Source: Pseudomonas palmensis (GTDB lineage: Bacteria; Pseudomonadota; Gammaproteobacteria; Pseudomonadales; Pseudomonadaceae). Taken from it: a DNA stretch of 64,000 bases. The stretch spans positions 1 to 64,000 of the forward strand of contig NZ_JAFKEC010000028.1 of NCBI RefSeq assembly GCF_017848315.1, in the 5' to 3' direction. The translations under genes and the position numbers were made by a program. Below are positions 31,802-42,121 of the stretch, one piece after another (the first letter of the stretch is position 1; each line of letters begins with the position of its first letter). The notes beneath the pieces are model-generated. The model was not told the DNA's origin. It worked only from the letters and a program-made list of their open reading frames with translations, and searched no databases.

Positions 31802-32692
31802 TCAGGTGGCCAGCAGGCCCAGCAACAGGGCGGGCAGCGCCACCACAGAGGACGGCAGATGCACGTTGCCTGCCTGCAGGCCCGCCGCCTCGGCATGCTC
31901 CTTGTAGAGCGCGGCCATGCTGCCCAGCAGCAGGGTCGGCAGATCGATCGCATTGAGGCTGCGCTGCAGTTCACGCGGATCGAGCGCCGCGTTCAGGCAC
32001 ATCACCAACGCACAGGGTTTGAGCTGCTGCACGGCAAACGCCAGCTCTCGAGGTGGCAGCGGCCAGTCGAATACCTCGACCGCGCAGCCGGCATCACTGA
32101 GCAGCCAGGCGCACAGCCACAGCTGCGGGTCGAATGGCAGGGCCGAGGCGTTGACCAGCAGGGCGGGCGCGGCGTTCAGCTGACGATTGTTGTGATACAC
32201 CCGCACGCCAAGTTTGCTGCGCAGCCAGGTATGGAAGAACACCTGCTCCATGCGGGCGGCAAAGTGCCCGTGCCAGCGGGTGTCGAGTTCTTGCAGCAAC
32301 GGCAGCAACAGTTGCTCGCACAGGGTGGCGGCGGGGTAGAGGGCCATGGCCTGGTTGAACAGCTGGTCGAGTCGGCGTTCGGCCAGTTGCGCGATGCAGT
32401 CGACCAGTTGCAGGCGCAGGGTGTGCCAGTCGTCGTTGCCGGGTGCGGGTTGCACTGCTGGGGAGGTGTCGAGCAGCGGCTTGACCTGGCCCACCGCGAT
32501 TCCGCGGTTGAGCCATTGCAGAATCTGCTGGATGCGCTGCACGTGTGCGGCGCTGTAGAGCCGGTGACCCTTGCCGGTGCGCTGCGGCACGATCAGCCCG
32601 TAGCGACGCTCCCACGCGCGCAGGGTCACGGGGTTGACCCCGGTCAGGCGGGTGACTTCACGAATGGGCAGCAGGTCGTCTTCAGATGGCAT
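31802..32692 (-). CDS. MerR-family regulator, class II LitR/CarH-like
   Basis: 296 residues. The N-terminal winged helix is MerR-like (LLPIREVTRLTGVNPVTLRAWERRYGLI, then GHRLYSAAHVQRI), followed by a helical B12-binding-cap-like domain and a Rossmann-type domain. The cobalamin-binding histidine motif of LitR/CarH is missing: the region reads NASALPFDPQLWLCAWLL instead of a GExH/DxHxxG type. This is the class II form described in P. putida (PplR), which relies on a partner LOV-domain photosensor. It overlaps the DUF523 gene by 11 bases, so it is part of the operon it likely controls through the TGTACA boxes upstream. Confidence 0.88.
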   Translation of the reverse strand: MPSEDDLLPIREVTRLTGVNPVTLRAWERRYGLIVPQRTGKGHRLYSAAHVQRIQQILQWLNRGIAVGQVKPLLDTSPAVQPAPGNDDWHTLRLQLVDCIAQLAERRLDQLFNQAMALYPAATLCEQLLLPLLQELDTRWHGHFAARMEQVFFHTWLRSKLGVRVYHNNRQLNAAPALLVNASALPFDPQLWLCAWLLSDAGCAVEVFDWPLPPRELAFAVQQLKPCALVMCLNAALDPRELQRSLNAIDLPTLLLGSMAALYKEHAEAAGLQAGNVHLPSSVVALPALLLGLLAT

Positions 32693-33638
32693 TGCGCAGG
32701 CTCAGGTTTTCCGGGTGCGGTTGCAGATAGACCTGCTGCATGAGGTAGGGGTCGGGGTGGCGGCGCAGGTGGTGCTTGAGCAGGGTCAGCGGCACCACCA
32801 GCGGGACGATGCCGGCCTGGTACTGGTCGATCAGGGCGCGGATTTCCTGTTTGTCGCGGGGGTCGAGAAACCGGCGCAGGTAGCCGCTCAGGTGCATCAG
32901 CACGTTGCCGTGGGTGCCGCGACTGGCGCAGCGGCTCAGGGCGCTCATCAGCTGGCTGAAATACCGTGGGCCGATCTGGGTGGGGTCGTCCTGGCGCTGC
33001 ATGCTGCCCAGCAACTTGCCCAGCACCTTGTACTGCTGGGGGTTGTGCGCCATCAGCTGGTACTTGTAGCGCGAGTGGAAGGCGATGAGGGCATGACGAC
33101 TGAGCCCGCCTGCCAGCAATTGCTGCCAGTCGGCGTAGGCATACACCCGGGTGATGAAGTTTTCCCGCAGTACCGGATCGCACAGCCGGCCATCCTCTTC
33201 GACCGGCAGGTCGGGGCGCTGGGCGCAGAACCGTGCGGCATACAGGCCGCGACCGCCTTCGGTGGCCGGGTAGCCGTTGGCCTGGTACACCTTGACCCGT
33301 TCCAGGCCGCAGGATGGCGATTTCTGCATGAAGATGTAGCCGCAGATGTCGGTCAGTTGCCCGGCCATTTCTGCACCGTAGGCATCCAGTGCCTGGCTGA
33401 CGTCCAGGCTGGCATCGCGGCTGCCCACGGCCCTGGGGTTGGCCGGGTCACCGGTCAGGCGGATGGCCTGGCGAGGTGTGCCCAGGCCGATGGCGACCTC
33501 GGGGCAGATGCCGATGAAGTCGAAGTGTTCGGCCAGCACTTCATTGCACAGGCGCGAGGCCTTGTGCCCGCCGTTGTAGCGGACCTCTTCGCCGGTCAGG
33601 CATGCACTGATGGCAATCTTTGGTCTGGTGGCCGCCAT
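32682..33638 (-). CDS. DUF523/DUF1722 (YbgA-like) protein
   Basis: About 318 residues. Residues 1-150 are DUF523 (IAISACLTGEEVRYNGGHK, FMQKSPSCGLERVKVY with conserved cysteines), and the rest is DUF1722 (HSRYKYQLMAHNPQQYKVLGKLL). The biochemical function is unknown. The double domain is found next to photolyase and LitR genes in several bacteria. The ATG at 33638 is preferred over 33671, which lies next to the LitR box. It is the first gene of the light operon. Confidence 0.88.
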   Translation of the reverse strand: MAATRPKIAISACLTGEEVRYNGGHKASRLCNEVLAEHFDFIGICPEVAIGLGTPRQAIRLTGDPANPRAVGSRDASLDVSQALDAYGAEMAGQLTDICGYIFMQKSPSCGLERVKVYQANGYPATEGGRGLYAARFCAQRPDLPVEEDGRLCDPVLRENFITRVYAYADWQQLLAGGLSRHALIAFHSRYKYQLMAHNPQQYKVLGKLLGSMQRQDDPTQIGPRYFSQLMSALSRCASRGTHGNVLMHLSGYLRRFLDPRDKQEIRALIDQYQAGIVPLVVPLTLLKHHLRRHPDPYLMQQVYLQPHPENLSLRNAI

Positions 33639-33658
33639 GGTCGCTCTCGACTGAAATT

Positions 33659-33682
33659 TGTACAGAAACAAAATTATGTACA
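33659..33682. promoter_or_regulatory. LitR-type box 1 (TGTACA-N12-TGTACA)
   Basis: Two TGTACA hexamers separated by exactly 12 bases, just downstream of the predicted -10 of the light operon. This matches the T(G/A)TACA-N12-TGTACA site that I recall as reported for P. putida class II LitR. Confidence 0.82.
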
Positions 33683-33691
33683 GCTTCGCTC

Positions 33692-33719
33692 ATCATAGAT
33701 AACGTGTTGTACAAGTCAA
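33692..33719 (-). promoter_or_regulatory. Predicted sigma-70 promoter of the DUF523-litR-phrB-SDR operon
   Basis: On the minus strand TTGACT (33714-33719) and TATGAT (33692-33697) are 16 bases apart. The -35 element falls inside LitR box 2, and box 1 lies just downstream of the likely start point, an arrangement that suits repression. Confidence 0.6.
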
Positions 33720-33731
33720 ATGTTCTGTACA
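33708..33731. promoter_or_regulatory. LitR-type box 2 (TGTACA-N12-TGTACA)
   Basis: TGTACA at 33708-33713 and at 33726-33731, again with exactly 12 bases between. It overlaps the predicted -35 hexamer of the light operon. Confidence 0.82.
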
Positions 33732-33750
33732 GCTTCAGCCGGTGCAGGGG

Positions 33751-34767
<1,017 letters not shown>

Positions 34768-34786
34768 CTACGCTGCCCGACAAGCC

Positions 34787-34810
34787 TGTACAATATCTCC
34801 AGCTTGTATA
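34787..34810. promoter_or_regulatory. LitR-type box 3 (TATACA-N12-TGTACA on the minus strand)
   Basis: TGTACA at 34787-34792 and TGTATA at 34805-34810, 12 bases apart. Read on the minus strand it is TATACA-N12-TGTACA, still within the T(G/A)TACA-N12-TGTACA rule. It lies between the divergent flavin oxidoreductase and TIGR01777 genes and might affect both. Confidence 0.72.
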
Positions 34811-34922
34811 AGATGATTCCGCTCGACGTTGCAGGTTGGCCTATGTTTATCCGAGAGCGTTCGGTCAAAAAAGTGCCTTGAACTTAAAAATAGACCAGCG
34901 CGCGCCATGTGAGGACACAGCC

Positions 34923-35825
34923 ATGCATATATTGCTGACCGGTGGTACGGGCCTGATCGGCAGACACCTTTGCCGCTTCTGGCTGGACAAGGGTTACCGC
35001 CTGACGGTGTGGAGCCGGCGTCCGGCGCAGGTCGCTCAGGTGTGCGGGGCAGGGGTGCGCGGCATTGCCCGGCTCGACGAACTGGGCGAGGAGCCGGTGG
35101 ACGCCGTGGTCAACCTGGCCGGTGCGCCGATTGCCGATCGCCCCTGGACGTCGCACCGACGCGCGCTGCTATGGGCTAGCCGCATCACCCTCACCGAGCA
35201 GTTGATCGCCTGGCTGCAAGGCCGGCAGCAGCGCCCTGCGGTGCTGATCTCGGGGTCGGCGGTAGGGTGGTATGGCGATGGTGGTGAGCGCGAGCTGACC
35301 GAGCTGTCGCAGCCGGTCAAGGAGGACTTTGCCAGCCAGCTGTGCATTGCCTGGGAAGAAACCGCGCTGCGCGCCGAGGCCCTGGGCATGCGGGTGGTGC
35401 TGGTGCGTACCGGGCTGGTGCTGGCGGCCGAGGGCGGCTTTTTGTCGCGCCTGCGCCTGCCGTTCAAGCTCGGGCTGGGCGGGCCGATTGGCAGTGGTCG
35501 CCAGTGGATGCCGTGGGTCCATCTGGACGACCAAATCGCCCTGATTGATTTTCTGTTGCAGCGCGAGGATGCCAGCGGTCCTTATAATGCCTGCGCGCCG
35601 GAGCCGGTGCGCAACCGCGAATTTGCCCGACGCCTGGGGCGCGCGCTGCACCGCCCGGCGTTCATGCCGTTGCCGGCGCTGGTGCTGCGCGCCGGGCTCG
35701 GCGAACTGTCGGTATTGCTGCTGGGTGGCCAGCGGGCGCGCCCGGTGCGCTTGCTGGCGGCAGGCTTCACGTTCCGTTACAACGATGTGCAATCGGCGCT
35801 GGATGACTTGTCCGCGCGCCTCTGA
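34923..35825 (+). CDS. TIGR01777-family NAD-dependent epimerase-like protein
   Basis: 300 residues. N-terminal HILLTGGTGLIGRHLCRFWLD nucleotide loop, VVNLAGAPIADRPWT (the family's signature), ISGSAVGWYGDGG, and a C-terminal DUF1731 domain (LRAGLGELSVLLLGGQRARPVRLLAAGFTF region). The family is an extended SDR related to cell-division inhibitor SulA-type annotations; its reaction is unknown. The start has GAGGA upstream of the ATG at 34923. Followed by hemH after 12 bp, as in KT2440. Confidence 0.9.
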   Translation: MHILLTGGTGLIGRHLCRFWLDKGYRLTVWSRRPAQVAQVCGAGVRGIARLDELGEEPVDAVVNLAGAPIADRPWTSHRRALLWASRITLTEQLIAWLQGRQQRPAVLISGSAVGWYGDGGERELTELSQPVKEDFASQLCIAWEETALRAEALGMRVVLVRTGLVLAAEGGFLSRLRLPFKLGLGGPIGSGRQWMPWVHLDDQIALIDFLLQREDASGPYNACAPEPVRNREFARRLGRALHRPAFMPLPALVLRAGLGELSVLLLGGQRARPVRLLAAGFTFRYNDVQSALDDLSARL

Positions 35826-35837
35826 AAAGGATGTTGC

Positions 35838-36854
35838 ATGACCGATCATGCTCTGCTGCTGGTCAACCTGGGTTCACCGGCTTCCACTTCCGTCGCCGAC
35901 GTGCGTCGTTACCTCAACCAGTTTCTGATGGACCCGTATGTGATCGACCTGCCGTGGCCGGTGCGTCGCCTGCTGGTCTCGCTGATCCTGATCAAGCGTC
36001 CGGAGCAGTCGGCCCACGCCTATGCCTCCATCTGGTGGGAGGAAGGCTCGCCGCTGGTGGTGCTGACCCGGCGCCTACAGCAGGCCATGGGCGCGCACTG
36101 GGCCCATGGCCCAGTGGAAATCGCCATGCGCTATGGCGAGCCTTCGCTGTCCACGGTGTTGCAGCGTCTGGCCGGCCAGGGCGTCACCAAGGTGACCCTG
36201 GCGCCGTTGTACCCGCAGTTTGCCGACAGCACCGTGACCACCGTGATCGAGCAGGCCAAGGCCGTGGTGGCCGAGCACAAGCTGGCATTGCAGATGCCGG
36301 TGCTGCGTCCGTTCTATGACCAGCCGCTGTACATCGACGCGCTGGTGGCCAGTGCCAGGCCGTACCTGGAGCAGGGCTTCGATCACCTGCTGCTGAGCTT
36401 TCACGGTTTGCCCGAGCGGCACCTGAAGAAACTCGACCCTACCGGTTCGCATTGTTTCCAGAATGCCGACTGCTGTCGCAACGCTTCGCCCGAGGTGCTG
36501 GCGGTGTGTTATCGCGCGCAGTGCCTGCGTTCGGCACAGTTGTTCGCGCAGAAGATGGGCCTGGCCGAGGGCCAATGGTCGGTGTCGTTCCAGTCGCGGC
36601 TGGGCCGGGCCAAGTGGATCGAACCCTACACCGAGGCGCGCCTGGACGAGCTGGGCAAGGCAGGCGTCAAGAAGCTGCTGGTGATGTGCCCGGCGTTCGT
36701 GGCCGACTGCATCGAGACGCTGGAAGAAATCGGCGATCGCGGGCGCGAGCAGTTTGTCGAGGCGGGCGGGCAAGAGCTGGTGCTGGTGCCGTGCCTGAAT
36801 GATCACCCGCAGTGGGTGGAGGCGCTTACGCAGTTGTGTGAGCAGGCGGGTTAG
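35838..36854 (+). CDS. hemH: Ferrochelatase
   Basis: 338 residues. It inserts ferrous iron in protoporphyrin IX at the inner membrane, the last step of heme b synthesis. [20 protein letters not shown], the catalytic histidine in [11 protein letters not shown], and the glutamate in CIETLEEI are visible. A cysteine-rich stretch ([10 protein letters not shown]) after the active-site histidine might hold a metal. Co-transcribed with the TIGR01777 gene. Nearby light-control boxes are notable because its substrate is a photosensitiser. Confidence 0.97.
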   Translation: MTDHALLLVNLGSPASTSVADVRRYLNQFLMDPYVIDLPWPVRRLLVSLILIKRPEQSAHAYASIWWEEGSPLVVLTRRLQQAMGAHWAHGPVEIAMRYGEPSLSTVLQRLAGQGVTKVTLAPLYPQFADSTVTTVIEQAKAVVAEHKLALQMPVLRPFYDQPLYIDALVASARPYLEQGFDHLLLSFHGLPERHLKKLDPTGSHCFQNADCCRNASPEVLAVCYRAQCLRSAQLFAQKMGLAEGQWSVSFQSRLGRAKWIEPYTEARLDELGKAGVKKLLVMCPAFVADCIETLEEIGDRGREQFVEAGGQELVLVPCLNDHPQWVEALTQLCEQAG

Positions 36855-36868
36855 GTAGTGCAGCGTTT

Positions 36869-36928
36869 GCCGGCAAGGCCGGCTCCTACAGGTTTGCGCG
36901 AACCCCTGTAGGAGCCGGCCTTGCCGGC
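36869..36928. repeat. REP-type extragenic palindrome pair
   Basis: Two inverted copies of a 24-base unit (GCCGGCAAGGCCGGCTCC plus TACAGG) flank a 12-base centre between convergent hemH and uraA. Related to the P. putida REP elements. Each copy can also fold on itself through GCCGGC and GCCGGC. Confidence 0.85.
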
Positions 36929-36941
36929 GAAGCGTTTCAGA

Positions 36942-38216
36942 TCAAGGCAAATGGTCGTCCAGCACCTTGTTCTTCCAGCCGTCATTACCCGGCAGCAGCA
37001 GGTTGAGCGCAATGGCCACCACGGCGCACAGCGCGATACCCTTCAGGCCCCAGTCGTCCGGGCCGGTACCGGTGCCGACCAGCACACCGCCAATCCCGAA
37101 CACCAGGGTCACCGAGACGATCACCAGGTTGCGCGCTTCGCTCAGGTCGATCTTGTGGCGGATCATGGTGTTCATGCCCACTGCCGCGATCGAGCCGAAC
37201 AGCAGGCACAGGATGCCGCCCATCACCGGCACCGGAATGCTCTGCAGCAACGCGCCGAACTTGCCGACGAAGGCCAGGCTGATGGCGAACACCGCCGCCC
37301 AGGTCATGATCTTGGGGTTGTAGTTCTTGGTCAGCATCACCGCGCCGGTCACTTCGGCGTAGGTGGTGTTGGGCGGGCCGCCGAACAGGCCGGCGGTGGT
37401 GGTGGCGATGCCGTCACCCAGCAGGGTGCGGTGCAGGCCGGGCTTTTTCAGGTAGTCGCGACCGGTCACGCTGCCCACTGCAATCACGCCGCCGATATGC
37501 TCGATCGCCGGGGCCAGGGCCACCGGTACGATGAACAGGATCGCCTGCCAGTTGAAGGCCGGCGCGGTGAAGTGCGGCAGGGCCAGCCAGGGGGCGGCGG
37601 CGATCTTGGCGGTGTCGACCACACCGAAGTAGAACGACAGGCCAAAGCCCACCAGCACCCCGGCAATGATCGGCACCAGGCGGAAGATGCCCTTGCCGAA
37701 CACCGCCACGATGAGGGTGGTGAGCAGCGCCGGCATCGAGATCATCATCGCGGTGCTGTAGGGCAGCAGTTCGGCGCCGTCGCCGGCCTTGCCCATGGCC
37801 ATGTTGGCGGCAATCGGCGCCATCGCCAGGCCGATCGAGATGATCACCGGGCCGATCACCACCGGCGGCAGCAGGCGGTCGATGAAGCCGGTGCCCTTGA
37901 TCTTCACGGCCAGGCCCAGGAAGGTGTAGACGAACCCGGCCGCCATCACCCCGCCCATGGTCTCGGCCAGGCCGAACTGGCCCTTGGCGAGAATGATGGG
38001 GGTGATGAAGGCAAAGCTGGAGGCGAGGAACACCGGCACCTGACGGCCAGTGACCACCTGGAACAGCAGAGTCCCCAGGCCCGCAGTGAACAGCGCAACG
38101 TTGGGGTCGAGGCCGGTAATCAGCGGCATCAGCACCAGCGCGCCGAATGCCACGAAGAGCATCTGCGCGCCGGAGACGACCTGGCGCCAGAGCGGGTCGT
38201 TGAACTCGTCCTGCAT
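36942..38216 (-). CDS. uraA: Uracil:proton symporter
   Basis: 424 residues with about 14 hydrophobic segments of the nucleobase:cation symporter-2 family. VPVFLASSFAFITPIILAKGQ, VALAPAIEHIGGVIAVG (with the substrate-binding glutamate and histidine), and FGGPPNTTYAEVTGAV are family motifs. It imports uracil. Its ATG is three bases from the upp stop, so upp-uraA form an operon for uracil salvage. Confidence 0.95.
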   Translation of the reverse strand: MQDEFNDPLWRQVVSGAQMLFVAFGALVLMPLITGLDPNVALFTAGLGTLLFQVVTGRQVPVFLASSFAFITPIILAKGQFGLAETMGGVMAAGFVYTFLGLAVKIKGTGFIDRLLPPVVIGPVIISIGLAMAPIAANMAMGKAGDGAELLPYSTAMMISMPALLTTLIVAVFGKGIFRLVPIIAGVLVGFGLSFYFGVVDTAKIAAAPWLALPHFTAPAFNWQAILFIVPVALAPAIEHIGGVIAVGSVTGRDYLKKPGLHRTLLGDGIATTTAGLFGGPPNTTYAEVTGAVMLTKNYNPKIMTWAAVFAISLAFVGKFGALLQSIPVPVMGGILCLLFGSIAAVGMNTMIRHKIDLSEARNLVIVSVTLVFGIGGVLVGTGTGPDDWGLKGIALCAVVAIALNLLLPGNDGWKNKVLDDHLP

Positions 38217-38218
38217 GT

Positions 38219-38857
38219 TCAGGTGTCCTTCTGCTTGGTGCCGAAGATCTTGTCGCCTGCATCGCCCAGGCCGGGAATGATGTAGCCGTGTTCGTTCAGG
38301 CGTTCATCGATCGAGGCGGTGTAGATGCGCACGTCGGGGTGTGCACCCTCGACCGCCGCGATGCCTTCGGGCGCTGCCACCAGCACCATGGCGCGGATGT
38401 CCTTGCAGCCGGCCTTCTTCAGCAGGTCGATGGTGGCGATCATGGAGCTGCCGGTGGCCAGCATCGGGTCGATGATCATGGCCAGGCGCTCGTCGATCTC
38501 GGGTACCAGTTTTTCCAGGTAGGTGTGCGCTTCGAGGGTTTCCTCGTTGCGGGCAACGCCCACGGCGCTGACCTTGGCGCCCGGGATCAGGCTGAGCACG
38601 CCGTCGAGCATGCCGATACCGGCGCGCAGGATCGGCACCACGGTGATCTTCTTGCCGGCGATCTTCTCGACCTGTACGGTGCCGCACCAGCCTTGAATGT
38701 CGTAGCTTTCCAGCGGCAGATCCTTGGTTGCCTCGTACGTCAGGAGCGCGCCGACTTCCTGGGCGAGTTCGCGAAAATTCTTCGTGCTGATATCGGCGCG
38801 GCGCATCAGGCCGAGCTTGTGACGGATCAGCGGATGGCGGATCTCACGGGTTGGCAT
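38219..38857 (-). CDS. upp: Uracil phosphoribosyltransferase
   Basis: 212 residues. It makes UMP from uracil and [29 protein letters not shown] at the start, the PRPP loop [19 protein letters not shown], and the C-terminal [15 protein letters not shown] uracil site. First gene of the upp-uraA operon and divergent from hpt, a second salvage enzyme. Confidence 0.98.
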   Translation of the reverse strand: MPTREIRHPLIRHKLGLMRRADISTKNFRELAQEVGALLTYEATKDLPLESYDIQGWCGTVQVEKIAGKKITVVPILRAGIGMLDGVLSLIPGAKVSAVGVARNEETLEAHTYLEKLVPEIDERLAMIIDPMLATGSSMIATIDLLKKAGCKDIRAMVLVAAPEGIAAVEGAHPDVRIYTASIDERLNEHGYIIPGLGDAGDKIFGTKQKDT

Positions 38858-39022
38858 AGGGAAAGGCTCCGGGGGGCGGGCAAAAAAACCGCGCTAGAGT
38901 AATCTATTCGGCCGCAGGTGTCCTATAGGCATTGTGCACGTTAGTCCATAAATGCTTGATCTGATGCGTGAGGGTGCGTACCTTTGCCCGCTTTTCTCAA
39001 CCGCAGCCCCCTGGAGAGCGTC

Positions 39023-39580
39023 ATGTCCGCTGATCTCGAGCATATCCGTCAAGTCATGCGTGAAGCAGACTGCCTGCACAGCGAAGCCGAAGTCGAAGCG
39101 GCGATTGCCCGTGTGGGCGCGCAGATCACCGCCGACCTGGCCGACCGCAACCCGGTGGTGTTCTGCGTGATGAACGGTGGCCTGATCTTCTCCGGCAAGC
39201 TGCTGACCCATTTGCAGTTCCCGCTGGAGGCGTCCTACCTGCATGCCACGCGCTACCGCAACCAGACCAGCGGCGGTGACCTGTTCTGGAAGGCCAAGCC
39301 CGAAGTGTCGTTCATCGATCGCGAAGTGCTGATCATCGACGACATCCTCGACGAAGGGCACACCCTCAGCGCCATCATCGACTTCTGCAAGCATGCCGGT
39401 GCCAAGGCGGTGTACAGCGCGGTGCTGGTGGACAAGGACCACGACCGCAAGGCCAGCCCTGACCTGAAGGCCGACTACTGCGGTTTGAGCTGCGTTGACC
39501 GCTATGTGTTCGGCTACGGCATGGACTACAAGGGCTACTGGCGCAATGCGGCGGGCATCTATGCCGTGAAGGGCATGTAA
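39023..39580 (+). CDS. hpt: Hypoxanthine-guanine phosphoribosyltransferase
   Basis: 185 residues. Purine salvage: hypoxanthine or guanine plus PRPP to IMP or GMP. VFCVMNGGLIFSGKLL and the PRPP motif VLIIDDILDEGHTL are clear, with FGYGMDYKGYWRN near the end. The start at 39023 has GGAG before it; the frame open from 38984 is not the start. Equivalent to PA4645 of P. aeruginosa. Confidence 0.95.
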   Translation: MSADLEHIRQVMREADCLHSEAEVEAAIARVGAQITADLADRNPVVFCVMNGGLIFSGKLLTHLQFPLEASYLHATRYRNQTSGGDLFWKAKPEVSFIDREVLIIDDILDEGHTLSAIIDFCKHAGAKAVYSAVLVDKDHDRKASPDLKADYCGLSCVDRYVFGYGMDYKGYWRNAAGIYAVKGM

Positions 39581-39586
39581 AACCGG

Positions 39587-39671
39587 GTGGGAGCTGACTT
39601 GGCCCGCGAAAGGGTCGATGCGGTATCAGCTGTTTGCGGTGCCTGCATCGCGGGTCAGGCCCGCTCCCACA
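39587..39671. repeat. Imperfect REP-type inverted pair
   Basis: GTGGGAGCTGACTTGGCCCGCGA and TCGCGGGTCAGGCCCGCTCCCAC are imperfect inverted copies of the P. putida-type REP (cgggt..acccg core), about 35 bases apart, just after hpt. Confidence 0.7.
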
Positions 39672-39734
39672 AGAGGCCGTCAGCTTCGTACATTTCTCAT
39701 GCTAGAGTGCCAGGCCGCCCCCAAGGAGCCTGCC

Positions 39735-40202
39735 ATGCGCGCCATCCTCGCCCTCCTGCTGCTGACCAGCCTGCCCCTGGCCGCCGCGCCGCTGCACAGC
39801 CAGTTCCTGCCGCCCGACGACCTTACCCTGCGCCAGGAAACCCCCGAAGCCCAGCAACTGCTGCAGGTGACCCAGTATTCGGTGGTGGTCGGCAACCAGC
39901 GACAGTCCAACCAGCAACCGATACCGGTCACGGCACCGGTGCTGATGCGCCTCAAGGGCAAGCCCCTGAACAAGGGCGCCACCATCAGCGAGGTGCTGAT
40001 CAGCTTCGACGGCGAAGGCAAGAGCCTGCGCAAACCGGCGTTCGACGCCAAGAGCCGCACCCTGACCCTCAACTATCCCGCCAGCCAGTACCGGGTGATT
40101 CTCGACCTGCTGCGCAACGACACCCTGTACGTGCAGTTCCTCAGCTATGCCAACGGTCATATCTGGGCCGATGTGCACACCGGCACCCTACGCGCGCGTT
40201 GA
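39735..40202 (+). CDS. Hypothetical periplasmic protein
   Basis: 155 residues from the ATG at 39735 with AAGGAG upstream. A signal peptide (ILALLLLTSLPLAAA) precedes a mature beta-rich domain with TPEAQQLLQVTQYSVVVGNQR and NYPASQYRVILDLLRN. No known family motif is recognised. It lies between hpt and a PA4642-family gene in a conserved order, so it is a real Pseudomonas gene. Confidence 0.75.
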   Translation: MRAILALLLLTSLPLAAAPLHSQFLPPDDLTLRQETPEAQQLLQVTQYSVVVGNQRQSNQQPIPVTAPVLMRLKGKPLNKGATISEVLISFDGEGKSLRKPAFDAKSRTLTLNYPASQYRVILDLLRNDTLYVQFLSYANGHIWADVHTGTLRAR

Positions 40203-40273
40203 GCCACAGCGCTGCCGGGGGGTAAACTGCCGGCCCGTGAAAAATGTCCGTGATGGTTCAGTTGGAGTCGGCA

Positions 40274-40561
40274 ATGCGTAAAGACAAGAAGCAAGTGATT
40301 GGTGATGAGATCAGCGACGACTACATCAAGTCGTTTCTCCAGTTCGAACCGGCCGATGCCAGCTCGCCCTCGCACCACAAACTGATCAAGGCCTATCGCG
40401 GCCTGCGCATCGATGACTTCGAACGTTTCGTCGGCTTCTTCGTCGAGGCCGGATACGATGTGGACGGCAAGGACGAGCACGGCAACACTTTCGCCCAGGT
40501 GATCGGCGACCAGCGCAATGCGCCCGAGTACATCGAGATCATCGACAGCGCCCGCAAGTGA
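40274..40561 (+). CDS. PA4642-family small protein
   Basis: 95 residues, acidic and cytoplasmic. Start at 40274 (MRKDKKQVIGDEIS) with GGAG eight bases before; an earlier ATG at 40244 lacks a site. YDVDGKDEHGNTFAQVIGDQRNAPEYIEII suggests an ankyrin-like or repeat remnant, but no function is known. It is neighbour to mqo in P. aeruginosa (PA4642 beside mqoB) as here. Confidence 0.85.
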   Translation: MRKDKKQVIGDEISDDYIKSFLQFEPADASSPSHHKLIKAYRGLRIDDFERFVGFFVEAGYDVDGKDEHGNTFAQVIGDQRNAPEYIEIIDSARK

Positions 40562-40573
40562 GTACATCGCAGC

Positions 40574-40607
40574 CATGAAAAAACGCCCCGAGGGGCGTTT
40601 TTTCATG
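40574..40607. terminator. Bidirectional rho-independent terminator
   Basis: AAAAAACGCCCC and GGGGCGTTTTTT around GA, between the convergent PA4642-family gene and mqo. Works for both strands. Confidence 0.93.
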
Positions 40608-40615
40608 CATCACGC

Positions 40616-42121
40616 TTACGCGTAGCTTTGCGTCGGCTGGTTCTCGACCAGGCCCAGGGCCTCGTCGTTCTGCGCGCTGATCTTGTGGTACAGCGCAGCG
40701 TCGGTCGCCAGGACCTTCTCCCGTGCCGGGAAGATCTCGTTGAGCTTGGCCGCCCAGGCGCCCTTGGCCTGCTCGGGGAAGCAGCGTTCGATCAGTTCCA
40801 GCATGATCGACACGGTGACCGAAGCACCCGGCGAGGCGCCCAGCAGGGCGGCCAGCGAGCCGTCCTTGGCCGCCACCAGTTCGGTGCCGAACTGCAGGAT
40901 GCCGCCTTTTTTCGGGTCTTTCTTGATGATCTGCACCCGTTGCCCGGCCACTTCCAGGCGCCAGTCTTCGGCCTTGGCTTCAGGGTAGAAGCGACGCAGC
41001 GATTCCAGGCGCTGTTCCATCGACTGCATCACCTCGCTGACCAGGTACTTGGTCAGGTCGAAGTTGTCGCGGGCCACGGCCAGCATCGGCCCGATATTGC
41101 CCAGGCGCACCGACAGCGGCAGGTCGAGGAACGAGCCGTGCTTGAGGAACTTGGTGGTGAAGCCGGCGTACGGGCCGAACAGCAGCGAGGTCTTGCCGTC
41201 GACGACGCGGGTATCCAGGTGCGGTACCGACATCGGCGGCGAACCCACGGCGGCCTGGCTGTAGACCTTGGCCTGGTGGCGCTTGACCACCTCGGGGTTG
41301 TCGCAGCGCAGCCACTGGCCGCTGACCGGGAAACCGCCGAAGCCCTTGCTCTCCTCGATGCCCGACAGCTGCAGCAGCGGCAGGGCCGCGCCACCGGCGC
41401 CGAGGAACACGAAGCGGGCATCGACGTCGCGGCTGCTGCCGCTGTTGACGTCCTTGATGGTGACGGTCCAGCCGCTGCCGTTACGGCGCAGGCCGGTGAC
41501 CTTCTTGCTGTACTTGACCTGCGACTCGGGGGTGTCGGCCAGGTGCTTGAGCAGCTTGTTGGTCAGGGCGCCGAAGTTGACGTCGGTGCCTTTCATCACG
41601 CGGGTGGCGGCGATGTGCTGGTCGGCGGGGCGGCCCGGCATCATCAGCGGCATCCACTCGTTCATCAGCGCCTTGTCTTCGGTGTATTCCATCTCGGCGA
41701 AGGCGTGGTGAGGCTTGAGCGATTCAAACCGCTTTTTCAGGAACGCGACGCCCTTGTCACCTTCGACGTAGCTCAGGTGCGGGATCGGGTTGATGAAGGC
41801 ACGCGGGTTCTTGAAGGCGCCCTTTTTGCTCAGGTAGGCCCAGAACTGCCGGGATACCTCGAACTGGGTATTGATGTGCACCGCTTTCTTGATGTCGATG
41901 CTGCCGTCGGCGGCCTGCGGCGTGTAGTTCAGCTCACACAGCCCGGCATGGCCGGTCCCGGCGTTGTTCCACGGGTTGGAACTTTCCGCGGCACCCGAAT
42001 CCATCAACTCGACGACTTCCAGCTTCATCGCCGGGTCGAGTTCCTTGAGCAGTACGGCCAGGGTGGCACTCATGATGCCGGCCCCTACCAGTACTACATC
42101 GACTGCTTCGTTCTGCGCCAT
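40616..42121 (-). CDS. mqo: Malate:quinone oxidoreductase
   Basis: About 501 residues. Peripheral membrane FAD enzyme oxidising malate to oxaloacetate with quinone as acceptor, in the TCA cycle. [20 protein letters not shown] is the FAD loop, [29 protein letters not shown] the family signature (in parts), and [23 protein letters not shown] is near the end. The start at 42121 gives [13 protein letters not shown]. Upstream lies a 790-bp gene-free region that must hold its promoter. Pseudomonads often have several mqo copies. Confidence 0.96.
   Translation of the reverse strand: MAQNEAVDVVLVGAGIMSATLAVLLKELDPAMKLEVVELMDSGAAESSNPWNNAGTGHAGLCELNYTPQAADGSIDIKKAVHINTQFEVSRQFWAYLSKKGAFKNPRAFINPIPHLSYVEGDKGVAFLKKRFESLKPHHAFAEMEYTEDKALMNEWMPLMMPGRPADQHIAATRVMKGTDVNFGALTNKLLKHLADTPESQVKYSKKVTGLRRNGSGWTVTIKDVNSGSSRDVDARFVFLGAGGAALPLLQLSGIEESKGFGGFPVSGQWLRCDNPEVVKRHQAKVYSQAAVGSPPMSVPHLDTRVVDGKTSLLFGPYAGFTTKFLKHGSFLDLPLSVRLGNIGPMLAVARDNFDLTKYLVSEVMQSMEQRLESLRRFYPEAKAEDWRLEVAGQRVQIIKKDPKKGGILQFGTELVAAKDGSLAALLGASPGASVTVSIMLELIERCFPEQAKGAWAAKLNEIFPAREKVLATDAALYHKISAQNDEALGLVENQPTQSYA

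Noticed and set aside
36869..36928. REP pair first considered as a terminator of hemH
   Set aside because: No T-tract, and near-identical copies occur elsewhere in the window, so it is a repeat family. It may still stop transcription in part.
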